Origin: Peribacillus asahii
GTDB taxonomy: Bacteria; Bacillota; Bacilli; Bacillales; DSM-1321
NCBI RefSeq assembly: GCF_004006295.1
Contig: NZ_CP026095.1
Location: 2,652,001 to 2,716,000, forward strand
Direction of reading: 5' to 3'
DNA length: 64,000 bases
Shown: piece by piece, positions 54,126-62,727 of the stretch
Position numbering within the stretch: position 1 is the stretch's first letter
Layout of the letters: every line of letters begins with the position of its first letter
Program-made: the position numbers and the translations under genes
The notes under the pieces: model-generated
Database searches by the model: none
What the model was told of the DNA's origin: nothing
Seen by the model: only the letters and a program-made list of their open reading frames with translations

Positions 54126-55139
54126 TTATAAAACTAAGCTATTGTTTTCCTGAATTTGCAGATCATTAGCTATAGGTGTCTCCATCCTTTTTTTCACTTG
54201 ATCCAAGTCATTTGTTTTGCCTAATACCCACATCAGTTTCGTGACAATCGCTTCTGTGTTCATATTCCCTGAGGAAATAATAAGTTTTTTAGACAGCTTT
54301 CTTCCTACTTCATATCGTTGTAAATCAGTTCCCTCCTCAAGACATTGAGTGGTAATCACAACTGCAATCCCAGCTTCTATTAGTTCATGGATCTTTTGAA
54401 GTAGATTTCTCTTTTCAAATGGAATACCACCATTTCCGTAACTTTCTATTACAACACCTCGATAAGACTGTTTGATATAATCAAAAACCTCTGGTGTAAT
54501 CCCTGGAAAAAGCTTTAAAACAAACACATTACTGCACATAGAAGTATCCAGTTTGACTACATTGCTTTCATTTGCTGGGATATTTTCTAAGTAGTAAACT
54601 TCCGATCCCTCTATATGAGCGATGTAGGGAGAATTAATACTCATAAAGGCATTGTAACTCTTTGATCTTACTTTAACGACTCTAGTTCCACTAATCACCT
54701 TTCCATCAAAAACAACATAAACCCCGCAAACCTTCTCACAAGCAAACCTAATAGCATCCATCATATTCTTCTTCGCATCAGTTTCTTCAAAACTAATAGG
54801 AACCATAGATCCTGTTACGATAACCGGCTTTGCTAGATCTTGGAGCATATAGGAAAGTGCCGCTGAAGTATACCCTAAAGTATCCGTGCCGTGGGTGATA
54901 ACAAAACCATCATACTCGTTATACTTGTTATAGATAGTTTGAGCAATTTCCACCCAGTATTCCGGTTGCATATTTGTACTATCAATATTCATTAAAATAA
55001 CACTATGAAGCAATAATTCTTCCTTATATTCAGGCAAATAACCGACCAGGTCTTTATCTGTAATTCCAGGGGTAAGTCCATCTTCCCCTTGAACTGAAGC
55101 AATAGTACCGCCTGTTGTTAGTAAAAGTATTCTTTTCAT
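54126..55139 (-). CDS. ansA: L-asparaginase, type I (copy 1)
   Basis: 337 residues. The N-terminal catalytic threonine motif is [13 protein letters not shown] and the second motif is [20 protein letters not shown]. It hydrolyses asparagine to aspartate, feeding aspartase. It is a clear paralogue of copy 2 upstream (55425) with the same length and motifs. A 14-base sequence TTCGCTTTCATTTA in the gap between it and aspA recurs upstream of copy 2. Downstream 140 bp separate it from aspA. Confidence 0.92.
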   Translation of the reverse strand: MKRILLLTTGGTIASVQGEDGLTPGITDKDLVGYLPEYKEELLLHSVILMNIDSTNMQPEYWVEIAQTIYNKYNEYDGFVITHGTDTLGYTSAALSYMLQDLAKPVIVTGSMVPISFEETDAKKNMMDAIRFACEKVCGVYVVFDGKVISGTRVVKVRSKSYNAFMSINSPYIAHIEGSEVYYLENIPANESNVVKLDTSMCSNVFVLKLFPGITPEVFDYIKQSYRGVVIESYGNGGIPFEKRNLLQKIHELIEAGIAVVITTQCLEEGTDLQRYEVGRKLSKKLIISSGNMNTEAIVTKLMWVLGKTNDLDQVKKRMETPIANDLQIQENNSLVL

Positions 55140-55369
55140 AATTACTTCCTTCCTAATCTTTTCGTAAGTAATTTCTTTGCTTTCTAATCTGCGAAACTAT
55201 AATGGATGTTTCTCATTTCTGAATTCAGCGCGTACTTTTCTATTAAAAATTAGTTTATTAGTTCTCGTTTCGCGAACACACATGCATAATTACCCATTTA
55301 TTAACTACTTTTAAAAAAATATAATGAATTTTCAACCTTTTTAAAAATAGAAAAATACACTTTATAAAC

Positions 55370-55390
55370 CAAGAGGAAAGATTCCTCTTG
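55370..55390. terminator. Hairpin between the two asparaginase genes
   Basis: CAAGAGGAA pairs perfectly with TTCCTCTTG across three bases. It follows the stop codon of copy 2 and may terminate or attenuate the transcript; the T-run is weak. Confidence 0.45.
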
Positions 55391-55424
55391 TCATTTAGAG
55401 CTAGAAAAATAGTTTCACTGCCCT

Positions 55425-56432
55425 CTATTTTTCATCAGATTTCGGCAGTTTCATGTCATAGGCGATAGGTGTCGTCATAATCTTCTTCACCTTTTCGGAA
55501 TCATTTGACTGACCTAAAGCCCACATTAGTTTCGGAATAATTGCTTCTGTATTCATATCCCTTGTACGAACAATCATATTCTCTGACACTTTCCTACCAA
55601 CTTCGTACAAGCCCAGGTCTTCACCTTCTTCAAGTACTTGCGTTGTAAAGACTACCGTTATCCCTGATTCGATAAGTTCATGTACTTTTTGAACTAAGCT
55701 TCTTTCTTGACAGGGGATTCCACCTGTTCCAAAGCTCTCAATAACGACTCCTTTATATAGTTTTTTTATATAATCAAATAGTTCAGGTTTAGTCCCAGGG
55801 TGAAGCTTTAATAAAAAGACATCCGGACAAACCGATGCATTAAATTTAATTTTTTTATGTTTTGGTAAGGAAATCGGCCTCTGATATAACACTTCCGAAT
55901 TATTGACACGAGCTATATATGGAAAATTAATGCTTTCAAAGGCATCATAGCTTATCGTCCTTAATTTAACCACTCTTGTTCCGATTATTGCCACCCCACC
56001 AAAAACAGTAAAGACACCGCCTATATCTTCACACGCAAACCGAATGGCATCACTAATATTTTTCTTAGCATCAGTTCTCTTGTAATTAATCGGAATTTGA
56101 GATCCTGTTATCACAACAGGTTTGACAAGATTCTGTAGCATATACGAAAGGGCGGCGGACGTATAAGCCATTGTATCTGTCCCGTGAGTTATAACAAATC
56201 CATCATACATATCATAATGCTCATAAATAGTTTCTGCTATTTTCACCCAGGATTCCGGTTGCATATTCGCACTGTCAATATTCATTAAAGTTTTACTTTC
56301 AACCTTATATCGATCATTTTGTTCAGGCAAATAATTAGCTATTTGCTCAGCGGAAATTTCTGGGTATAGCCCTTCTTTCCCTGGCACAGCTGCAATAGTA
56401 CCTCCAGTAGTTAGCATAAGTATTTTTTTCAT
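55425..56432 (-). CDS. ansA: L-asparaginase, type I (copy 2)
   Basis: 335 residues from the ATG at 56432 with GAGGAGAG upstream; an in-frame GTG five codons earlier overlaps the ribosome site. [16 protein letters not shown] carries the first catalytic threonine, and [20 protein letters not shown] the second pair. It is closest to the divergent ansR-like repressor gene and probably the first gene of the asparagine-utilisation cluster. Two asparaginases in tandem suggest different affinity or expression. Confidence 0.92.
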   Translation of the reverse strand: MKKILMLTTGGTIAAVPGKEGLYPEISAEQIANYLPEQNDRYKVESKTLMNIDSANMQPESWVKIAETIYEHYDMYDGFVITHGTDTMAYTSAALSYMLQNLVKPVVITGSQIPINYKRTDAKKNISDAIRFACEDIGGVFTVFGGVAIIGTRVVKLRTISYDAFESINFPYIARVNNSEVLYQRPISLPKHKKIKFNASVCPDVFLLKLHPGTKPELFDYIKKLYKGVVIESFGTGGIPCQERSLVQKVHELIESGITVVFTTQVLEEGEDLGLYEVGRKVSENMIVRTRDMNTEAIIPKLMWALGQSNDSEKVKKIMTTPIAYDMKLPKSDEK

Positions 56433-56893
56433 AGGGACTCTCCTCACTACATTTCATTACTCTTTTTTTATAAACTCACCTTTTTTAAAAAGAGCTAGAC
56501 ATTAAGTCCATTATTTTTTGCATATGTAACTAGAACATTAAGCCCCCTACTTTACTATGGACTGTTTAGTTTTTTCATAATAGAATTTCCATATCGCTTG
56601 TTTTCCTATAGTCTTATACTCGTTTTCTCAAAAAAGTGCCTACTTAGTAACGAAACATATAAAAATACTCATTAAGTTTAGGACAAATGAAATGTAAATT
56701 TGAGATTAACTGAATTCGCTTTCATTTAGAAACTCTAAAAATACGCATTTTGAGAACTTCTATTCACATTATAGGGAATAATCAGTAAAATAGCAAGATG
56801 ATTAATTCATAACGCGAACAAATTAATTTCCTGCACCTGCAACCATCAATAACCAATGTTATAATAAAGTATAAGTTCTAGGAGGTTATGAAA
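56433..56893. promoter_or_regulatory. Divergent ansA-ansR control region
   Basis: About 460 bp with no ORF. It holds the 14-base TTCGCTTTCATTTA (56715-56728) that recurs at 54095-54108 before aspA, an inverted pair TTCTCAAAA (56635) / TTTTGAGAA (56758), and TATAAT (56860-56865) before ansR. These are candidate operators for the AnsR-like repressor, not proven sites. Confidence 0.35.
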
Positions 56894-57268
56894 ATGTTAA
56901 AGCGATTAACTGAACTAAGAAAAAGTAGAAAGTGGTCAATGCAATATATAGCCGATCAACTTGGAATTGCCAAAAGTACTTATGCAGGATATGAATCTGG
57001 TTATCGAGAACCTTCGCTGGAAACAATAAAAAATATCGCTGAACTATTTAAAACATCCGTTGACTATTTATTAGAACGAACAGATGATTCATACTTCAAT
57101 GCGAAAGAAGAACCAGTTGAAGTCAATTATCCTGTTGATTTAACAGATAATAAACAATTAATTAATATTAAACTAGCAATAGACAAAAAAATCATCACTT
57201 CTGAAGAGCTATATCATTTTATTGCATTTATACGTGCAAAACGGGAAATTGAGGAAAACGGACTTTAA
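56894..57268 (+). CDS. ansR: XRE-family repressor, AnsR-like
   Basis: 124 residues from the ATG eight bases after GGAGG; the ATG six bases earlier is too close to it. The helix-turn-helix reads LRKSRKWSMQYIADQLGIAK, then STYAGYESGYREPSLETIKN, very similar in pattern to B. subtilis AnsR, the repressor of ansAB. The C-terminal half is helical. It is divergent from the asparaginase genes, as AnsR is in B. subtilis. It should repress them in the absence of asparagine or aspartate. Confidence 0.82.
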   Translation: MLKRLTELRKSRKWSMQYIADQLGIAKSTYAGYESGYREPSLETIKNIAELFKTSVDYLLERTDDSYFNAKEEPVEVNYPVDLTDNKQLINIKLAIDKKIITSEELYHFIAFIRAKREIEENGL

Positions 57269-57618
57269 ATGATTCAATCTTCTTTCCTCCAGTTAGGAAG
57301 TTAATAGTATATAATTTGTTCCAAATATGCTTTATTAGTATTTCAATTCTGCTGTGACTGTCTTTCCTCTATTTGACGTCTCTTCTAGAGAGAAAACTAC
57401 TAGTAAAAAACTTTTTAATTCCTTGATACTCCCCAACTATTATCTTTATAGCATCTTTACTTTTTCTAAATAAACAATCGATTCTTAGTAAATATTTAAT
57501 CATTTAATCTCTTGTTACATACAATCACCAAAGTCAGCTAAATTCCATAACGTTATTTTAATAATGCCGTTATCTATTTTAAAATTATGAAAAATATTTA
57601 TATCTACATAACGCAAGA

Positions 57619-57768
57619 AATGAAAAAAGGCTTCTCAAAAATTTGGTCTACTTATTTATTTCATTGGTCGTTGGAGCAGTGGAATGGTGGTTCAAGAATG
57701 AAATGACTTTGCCAGCTCGTGTCATGGCAGAACAACCGGGGGCTTTGTTAGATAAGAATCTAGAATAA
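57619..57768 (+). pseudogene. TetR-family regulator C-terminal remnant
   Basis: The frame LVYLFISLVVGAVEWWFKNE followed by MTLPARVMAEQPGALLD and stop resembles the last helices of TetR repressors (G.V..WW...M..SP..MA). No DNA-binding half is present upstream. The remaining 57269-57618 DNA has no recognisable gene. Confidence 0.5.
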
Positions 57769-57771
57769 AAA

Positions 57772-57812
57772 ACTACACCCCAATTGTCAGTGTCTAACAA
57801 TCGGGGTGCAGT
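57772..57812. terminator. Rho-independent terminator
   Basis: ACTACACCCCAATTGT pairs with ACAATCGGGGTGCAGT (two mismatches). It would end the TetR remnant transcript on the + strand and could act for leuA on the other. Confidence 0.6.
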
Positions 57813-57925
57813 TCAACTAATTATATCGTAGTTTTTTATCAGCTTTATCATCCAAAATTGCGTTTAAAATGAAGAGCAAGCATAAGAACATATTGTTGTC
57901 ATAAAAGATAATACTATCTTCTCAT

Positions 57926-59629
57926 TTATTTTTTTGAATGGGTAAATTCTTTTCCAACAGGAAGTTGTAAGCTGGATACCATGTTGTTAATGGCACTAAA
58001 TAGAGCTTTTACTGAAGAAGTCATAATATCAGTGTCAATTCCACATCCCCAATATACCGTATCATTCTTAGCTGTGATTCCTACATAAGATACAGCGTTT
58101 GATCCTGAGCCTATTTCTAACGCATGCTGCTTATAGACCAAATTGGTATAGTCGATATCCAGTTTGGTTTGAAGAGCATTGCTGATAGCATCCAATCTTC
58201 CATTTCCCACACCCGAAAATTCATGTTCTTCGTTATTCATCCGGATTGATACAATCGTTTCGTAATGACCATTTTCAGTGTGCTTATAACGGATAAATTC
58301 GACAGGAGTGTTAATATTCACATATTCATTCATGAAAATGTCATAGATTTCGTTCGGCATAAGTTCCTTGTGCATATGATCTGAGACATTTTTCACACTA
58401 TATCCGAAGCTCTCACGCATTTCGGCAGGTATATCAATCCCATACGTTTGCTGAAGGATATAACCGATTCCTCCCTTACCGGATTGACTGTTAATTCGGA
58501 TGATATCTCCCTCATATTCTCTTCCAATATCCATCGGATCAATTAATAGATAAGGTACAGTCCAATACTGACGTTCTTCTTCCTCGCGCCATTTCATACC
58601 TTTGGCAATGGCATCTTGATGGGAACCTGAAAATGCAGTAAAGACAAGCTCACCGCCATATGGATGTCTTTCGTGAACCTTCATTCTTGTTAATTTTTCA
58701 TATTTAGATATAATCGTAGGGATATTTTCAAAATTCAGCTTTGGATCGACCCCGTGTGAAAACATATTTAATGCAAGTGTTACGATGTCCACATTTCCTG
58801 TTCTTTCCCCGTTTCCAAACAATGTTCCTTCGACTCTTTGCGCTCCGGCAAGCATTCCTAGCTCAGCATCTGCTACCCCAGTTCCTCTGTCATTGTGTGG
58901 ATGAAGTGATAGGATTACATTATCCCGGTAGTTTAGATTGTCACTCATATACTCAATTTGACTTGCGTAAACGTGAGGCATGGACATGGATACAGTAGCT
59001 GGCAGGTTAATAATTACCTTGTTATCAACTGTCGGCTGCCAAATATCAAGTACCTTATTGCAAATCTCAAGTGCAAATTCTACTTCTGTACCTGTGAAGC
59101 TTTCAGGAGAATACTGAAATTGGAAATTCCCATCGGTTTCAGCAGCATATTTCTTAAGCATTTTTGCTCCAGTTACAGCAATATCGATAATTTCTTCCTT
59201 AGGTTTTCTAAATACTTGCTCACGTTGTGCCACCGATGTGGAATTGTACAAGTGCACCACTGCTTTATTCGCACCCTGTAACGCTTCAAATGTTTTTTTG
59301 ATAATATGTTCTCTGGACTGTGTTAAAACTTGAATTGTCACATCATCCGGAATCAAATTTTCTTCAATTAATGTACGTAAAAATGTAAATTCGGTTTCCG
59401 AAGCAGCTGGAAAACCTACTTCGATTTCCTTGAAACCTACTTGTAAAAGCAACTGAAAATATTCTAACTTTTCCTCTAGACTCATTGGGACGACCAAAGC
59501 CTGATTTCCATCGCGAAGATCCACACTACACCAAGTAGGAGCTTCTGTAATATACTCCTTTTCTGTCCATTTCAAGCTTTGAACTGGAGGCATAAAGTAA
59601 CCTCTAGAATATTTATTGATATTTTTCAT
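57926..59629 (-). CDS. leuA: 2-isopropylmalate synthase, LeuA type 2
   Basis: 567 residues from the ATG preceded by AAAGGTGG. The HMGL-like barrel carries WCSVDLRDGNQALV and HPHNDRGTGVADAELGMLAG with GNGERTGNVD (metal ligands), and the C-terminal ~130 residues form the leucine-binding regulatory domain. It condenses 2-ketoisovalerate with acetyl-CoA, the first committed step of leucine synthesis. It stands alone, not with leuBCD. Expression is controlled by the leucine-specific T-box leader just upstream, in addition to presumed allosteric feedback. Confidence 0.94.
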   Translation of the reverse strand: MKNINKYSRGYFMPPVQSLKWTEKEYITEAPTWCSVDLRDGNQALVVPMSLEEKLEYFQLLLQVGFKEIEVGFPAASETEFTFLRTLIEENLIPDDVTIQVLTQSREHIIKKTFEALQGANKAVVHLYNSTSVAQREQVFRKPKEEIIDIAVTGAKMLKKYAAETDGNFQFQYSPESFTGTEVEFALEICNKVLDIWQPTVDNKVIINLPATVSMSMPHVYASQIEYMSDNLNYRDNVILSLHPHNDRGTGVADAELGMLAGAQRVEGTLFGNGERTGNVDIVTLALNMFSHGVDPKLNFENIPTIISKYEKLTRMKVHERHPYGGELVFTAFSGSHQDAIAKGMKWREEEERQYWTVPYLLIDPMDIGREYEGDIIRINSQSGKGGIGYILQQTYGIDIPAEMRESFGYSVKNVSDHMHKELMPNEIYDIFMNEYVNINTPVEFIRYKHTENGHYETIVSIRMNNEEHEFSGVGNGRLDAISNALQTKLDIDYTNLVYKQHALEIGSGSNAVSYVGITAKNDTVYWGCGIDTDIMTSSVKALFSAINNMVSSLQLPVGKEFTHSKK

Positions 59630-59664
59630 CCTGACTCCCACCTTTTCGTATTAATTGTTCGTTT

Positions 59665-59955
59665 ATTTATAAAAATAAAAAAAGCCCCGTCTCTAAAAAA
59701 ATATAGAGACGAGGCATTGCTCGCGGTACCACTCTAATTGATTAATCATAATTATATTAATCCACTCATTTTCGGTGGCAATCACCACCTATCTTCATAA
59801 CGGTAGAAAACCGACATCCCCTACTGATTATGTTCAGGGAGTAGCTCTTGGACGAGTTCAAAGGTTATAACTACTGATTCTCACCAACCATCAGCTCTCT
59901 GAAAAGTTTATAAATCCTTTTACTATTTCCAATCCTTGCTTATTATTATGTAATT
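59665..59955 (-). promoter_or_regulatory. T-box riboswitch, leucine (CUC specifier)
   Basis: On the - strand the leader has AGAGAGCTGATGGTTGGTG (stem I), then TTTGAACTCGTCCAAGAGC, in which CTC after GAA is the specifier codon for leucine. The T-box AGAGTGGTACCGCGAGCA (59717-59734 region) follows. The terminator GCCTCGTCTCTA / TAGAGACGGGGC with TTTTTTT lies just after. Uncharged tRNA-Leu binds the specifier and T-box and prevents termination, switching leuA on. Confidence 0.93.
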
Positions 59956-59962
59956 AAATACG

Positions 59963-59991
59963 ATAATATATCGATAAACTCAAGTTGTCAA
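59963..59991 (-). promoter_or_regulatory. Sigma-A promoter of the T-box/leuA transcript
   Basis: On the - strand TTGACA (59986-59991), exactly 17 bases and TATTAT (59963-59968). Transcription would begin near 59956, matching the start of the T-box leader. Confidence 0.8.
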
Positions 59992-60094
59992 TACTGAATT
60001 TACTGAAAATAAAGATTAGTACAAATTTATTTCACTTCTTTTTTAACAACGTGAGAACTATCCCAACGATAGCTCTTTCCTTTCTCTCACATTT

Positions 60095-60778
60095 TTATAT
60101 GCCTCTAAAATGTATGACCTCTTCTAACGGGACACGGGTAGACCTTGTCTGGTTATACGGATGGTCTTCATCTGCATACCCCAGCATGATGCCGACGACG
60201 ATTTTCTGGCTTTCCGGTATATCTAGAATTCGTCTAAGATGAGCAGGATTGCTCACGGAGCTTGCAGCCGGCGTTGAATCCAGTTCATGCGCTTTCGCTG
60301 CCAGCATCAAACTTTGCCCTAAATGCCCTAAGTCAAGAATGGACCAATCCGTTAAAGAAGCATCTAAGCATAAAAAGACCGCAACAGGCGCGTTGAAGAA
60401 GGCAAAATTATTCTTCCAATTGGCTTCGCGTGCTTCTTGATTATCTCGTTCAATACCCATTGCCTTAAACGATGCTGCGTATGCTTGATTCATGCGTTCT
60501 TGTATATAGTCCGGCCACTCTTTCGGAACTGGCATCTCCTGCTGGCCCGGTTCTCCATTTTCATAAGATTGAAGATAAGCTGACCTTAACTCTTCTAGCG
60601 TTTCTCCTGCAGCTACATAAATCTCCCAAGGCTGTGAATTCGCCCACGACGGTGCCCGAGTCGCATCGTCAAAGACTTTCACAAGCGTCTCTTTGCTTAT
60701 GGGCTTATTCTTATATTTCCGAGTTGTTTTTCTCGATTGAAAAATCGAATCTATTTCGCTAACCTCCTGTGTTTTCAT
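60095..60778 (-). CDS. Nitroreductase-family flavoprotein
   Basis: 227 residues. The FMN phosphate site is SIFQSRKTTRKYKNKPI, ATRAPSWANSQPWEIYVA binds the flavin, and IVVGIMLGYADEDHP is the conserved C-terminal segment. It reduces nitro compounds, quinones or similar with NAD(P)H. Base composition is richer in G+C than that of the adjacent genes. Single gene; between it and rlmA (60779-61019) nothing is recognised. Confidence 0.9.
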   Translation of the reverse strand: MKTQEVSEIDSIFQSRKTTRKYKNKPISKETLVKVFDDATRAPSWANSQPWEIYVAAGETLEELRSAYLQSYENGEPGQQEMPVPKEWPDYIQERMNQAYAASFKAMGIERDNQEAREANWKNNFAFFNAPVAVFLCLDASLTDWSILDLGHLGQSLMLAAKAHELDSTPAASSVSNPAHLRRILDIPESQKIVVGIMLGYADEDHPYNQTRSTRVPLEEVIHFRGI

Positions 60779-61019
60779 CCTTTAGCTGAATGCATCCCAT
60801 ATTTTAGGTTTGTTCAGGAGGGAGATCCAATGATAGAACTTAGACCTGATATGTTCCCCCTCATACCTCCTATTTTCTCCGTTTAGATGTCTCATTATTA
60901 TCCTCCTAGAATGAAGGGCGTATGTAGAGAGATGAGTATTTAATTTACAGAGCACGCCTTATAACGGATAAAATAAACATACTTCTCCGTTGGTAAAGAT
61001 TAAAGAAATATATCATTTT

Positions 61020-61895
61020 TTAAAATTTATTCAATCCAATTAATATATCTAAATCAATCGTAATCTTAGAAGAACCACAATTCATAAATGACTCAACATC
61101 TGTTTTTTTCGATTTCCAAGAAAGTGGAGTCATTTGCACTAAATTTATCAGCTCTTCTTGATCTAAATTTCTTTCATAACATACGTTAATAACCTCTTTT
61201 AAATAGAAATGTTTTTTAAAAAGGTTTACTGTTTTATCATTTTTATAAGTCTTCTTATTTGTATCTCCGTAAAATGTTTCTCTTACTTCTTTTAGATAAT
61301 TCGGACGAGGAACTACCTTAACAATGAGACCATCTGGAGCTAAAATACTTTTAAAACCTTTATAATTCGCAGGAGAAAGGATATTTAAAATAACTTGGCA
61401 CGATTAATCCACTAATGGTGATTTAGCTAAATCCCCAACAAACCATATTAATTTCCTATAATTTTTCGCAGCCATCAGGATGCCTTCTTTTGAAATATCC
61501 AAGCCAAGCCCTATCATCGCTTCATTCTTACATTTGTCTAAGATCATGTTTAAATGTGAACCTTCTCCACATCCAGCATCAAAAATCATGATTTCATTAT
61601 TTGAAGTCTCTATATTTTCATTGATAACTTCTGAAATCCTCTGATGCAGCAGGCCGTATAAATCGCTTTCCGTAATGATTTTATGTCTTGCTTCAAATAA
61701 TTTTTTGTCGTAATGACTATTTGTAGAACGAGTCATCAAGTTTACATAGCCTTGTTTCGCAAAATCAAACGTATGGTTGTTTAAACAAATGAGGCTTCTT
61801 AAATCAACAACCTCCATTGGACTATTACATAGCGGGCAATTAAATACATGAACATATTTACTAACTAATTCAGCACTTTTTTCTTTATTAGTCAT
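61020..61895 (-). pseudogene. rlmA: 23S rRNA (guanine-N1) methyltransferase RlmA, one in-frame stop
   Basis: The frame runs for 291 codons, as expected for RlmA, but contains TAA at 61404-61406. Before it: a zinc motif CPLCNSPMEVVDLRSLIC (CxxC...C..H), GYVNLMTRSTN and the SAM site IFDAGCGEGSHLNMIL up to GDLAKSPLVD. After it: CQVILNILSPANYKGFKSIL, then APDGLIVKVVPRPNYLKEVR. Both halves match RlmA/TlrB-type enzymes that methylate 23S rRNA near G745/G748. The lesion removes the C-terminal third including the cofactor-adjacent NILSP motif. Confidence 0.85.
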
Positions 61896-62727
61896 GGTTT
61901 CTTCTTCCTTTCAAATAAAAAAATCACAGCATCTGTCTGTGATTTTAGAGTAAAGGGAAAGAGACCCATCCTTATTTTATTAGTGGCTTTTTGAAGCCGT
62001 CAGCAAATAAACCCACCTTTGGCATAGCAAAGAAAGGTAAATTAGACAAAAATAAAGAAAGGCAGAACAAGCCACCTTTCTTTACATTACATATTTCCCC
62101 ACAAACAACCAGGCAATGAGAACCCACTAGGAAAGTTAGTCAAATGGGCAACAAATCGCTTATATAAGTGAATGATATATGAAATGAAGATTATTAAAAA
62201 AGGACAGACTAATCCCGTTTACTCTGCATACATAAACAGAGCCTTTGAACATATTCAATTACTTGTTCAAAGTTGGGAATCGTAGTCTCATAAAATGTGT
62301 CATTTTTTAATAATCCTCCTTAATATTTAAAAATACAAGAATGATTATAGGGCCTCTATTAGAAAATATCCACTGAAAAAATGTATACGATACATTACGA
62401 GAGAGTATAATTACTTGGTCAAGAACATATTTCAGTTGGGTACACTCATATGATACACGCACAAACCAGTGATTATATTTAATAGAACTATATCGTAGCA
62501 ATAGAGATAACAGTTCTAAGGAAAAAATCTTTACTGGAACAAGGCTCTTATTCTTCAACAAAAGGGCGCAATTCTTGGAATGAATTGCGCCTTCTTTAGC
62601 TATAGGGACATATTGTTTAACAACACTTAGGTATCTAGGTTAAAGTTTAGAAGAGAATAACACTTACAGGAAAAGGGGCAATGACGCTCTATTTTCTGTA
62701 GATGAATGAATAATCTCTTAAGTTACT
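61896..62727. other. Intergenic region without recognised gene
   Basis: It contains a terminator-like hairpin (AAAATCACAG / CTGTGATTTT, 61918-61946), a 33-codon frame starting MKIIKKGQTNPVYSAYINRA near 62180 without a ribosome site, and hairpin repeat copy F (62564-62592). The 84-codon - strand frame at 62307-62561 looks spurious. Confidence 0.5.
62564..62592. repeat. Dispersed hairpin repeat, copy F
   Basis: GGGCGCAATTC and GAATTGCGCC enclose a 7-base loop. It is preceded by ATTCTTCAACAAAA, like the other intergenic GCGC/GCCC hairpins in the window. Confidence 0.5.

Noticed and set aside
62307..62561. 84-codon - strand frame rich in Leu, Ile and Ser
   Set aside because: Low-complexity hydrophobic translation of AT-rich DNA with no ribosome site; partly overlaps repeat-like sequence.
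7085..62592. CRISPR array
   Set aside because: The repeats found are either scattered singly or tandem without unique spacers, and no cas gene is present.
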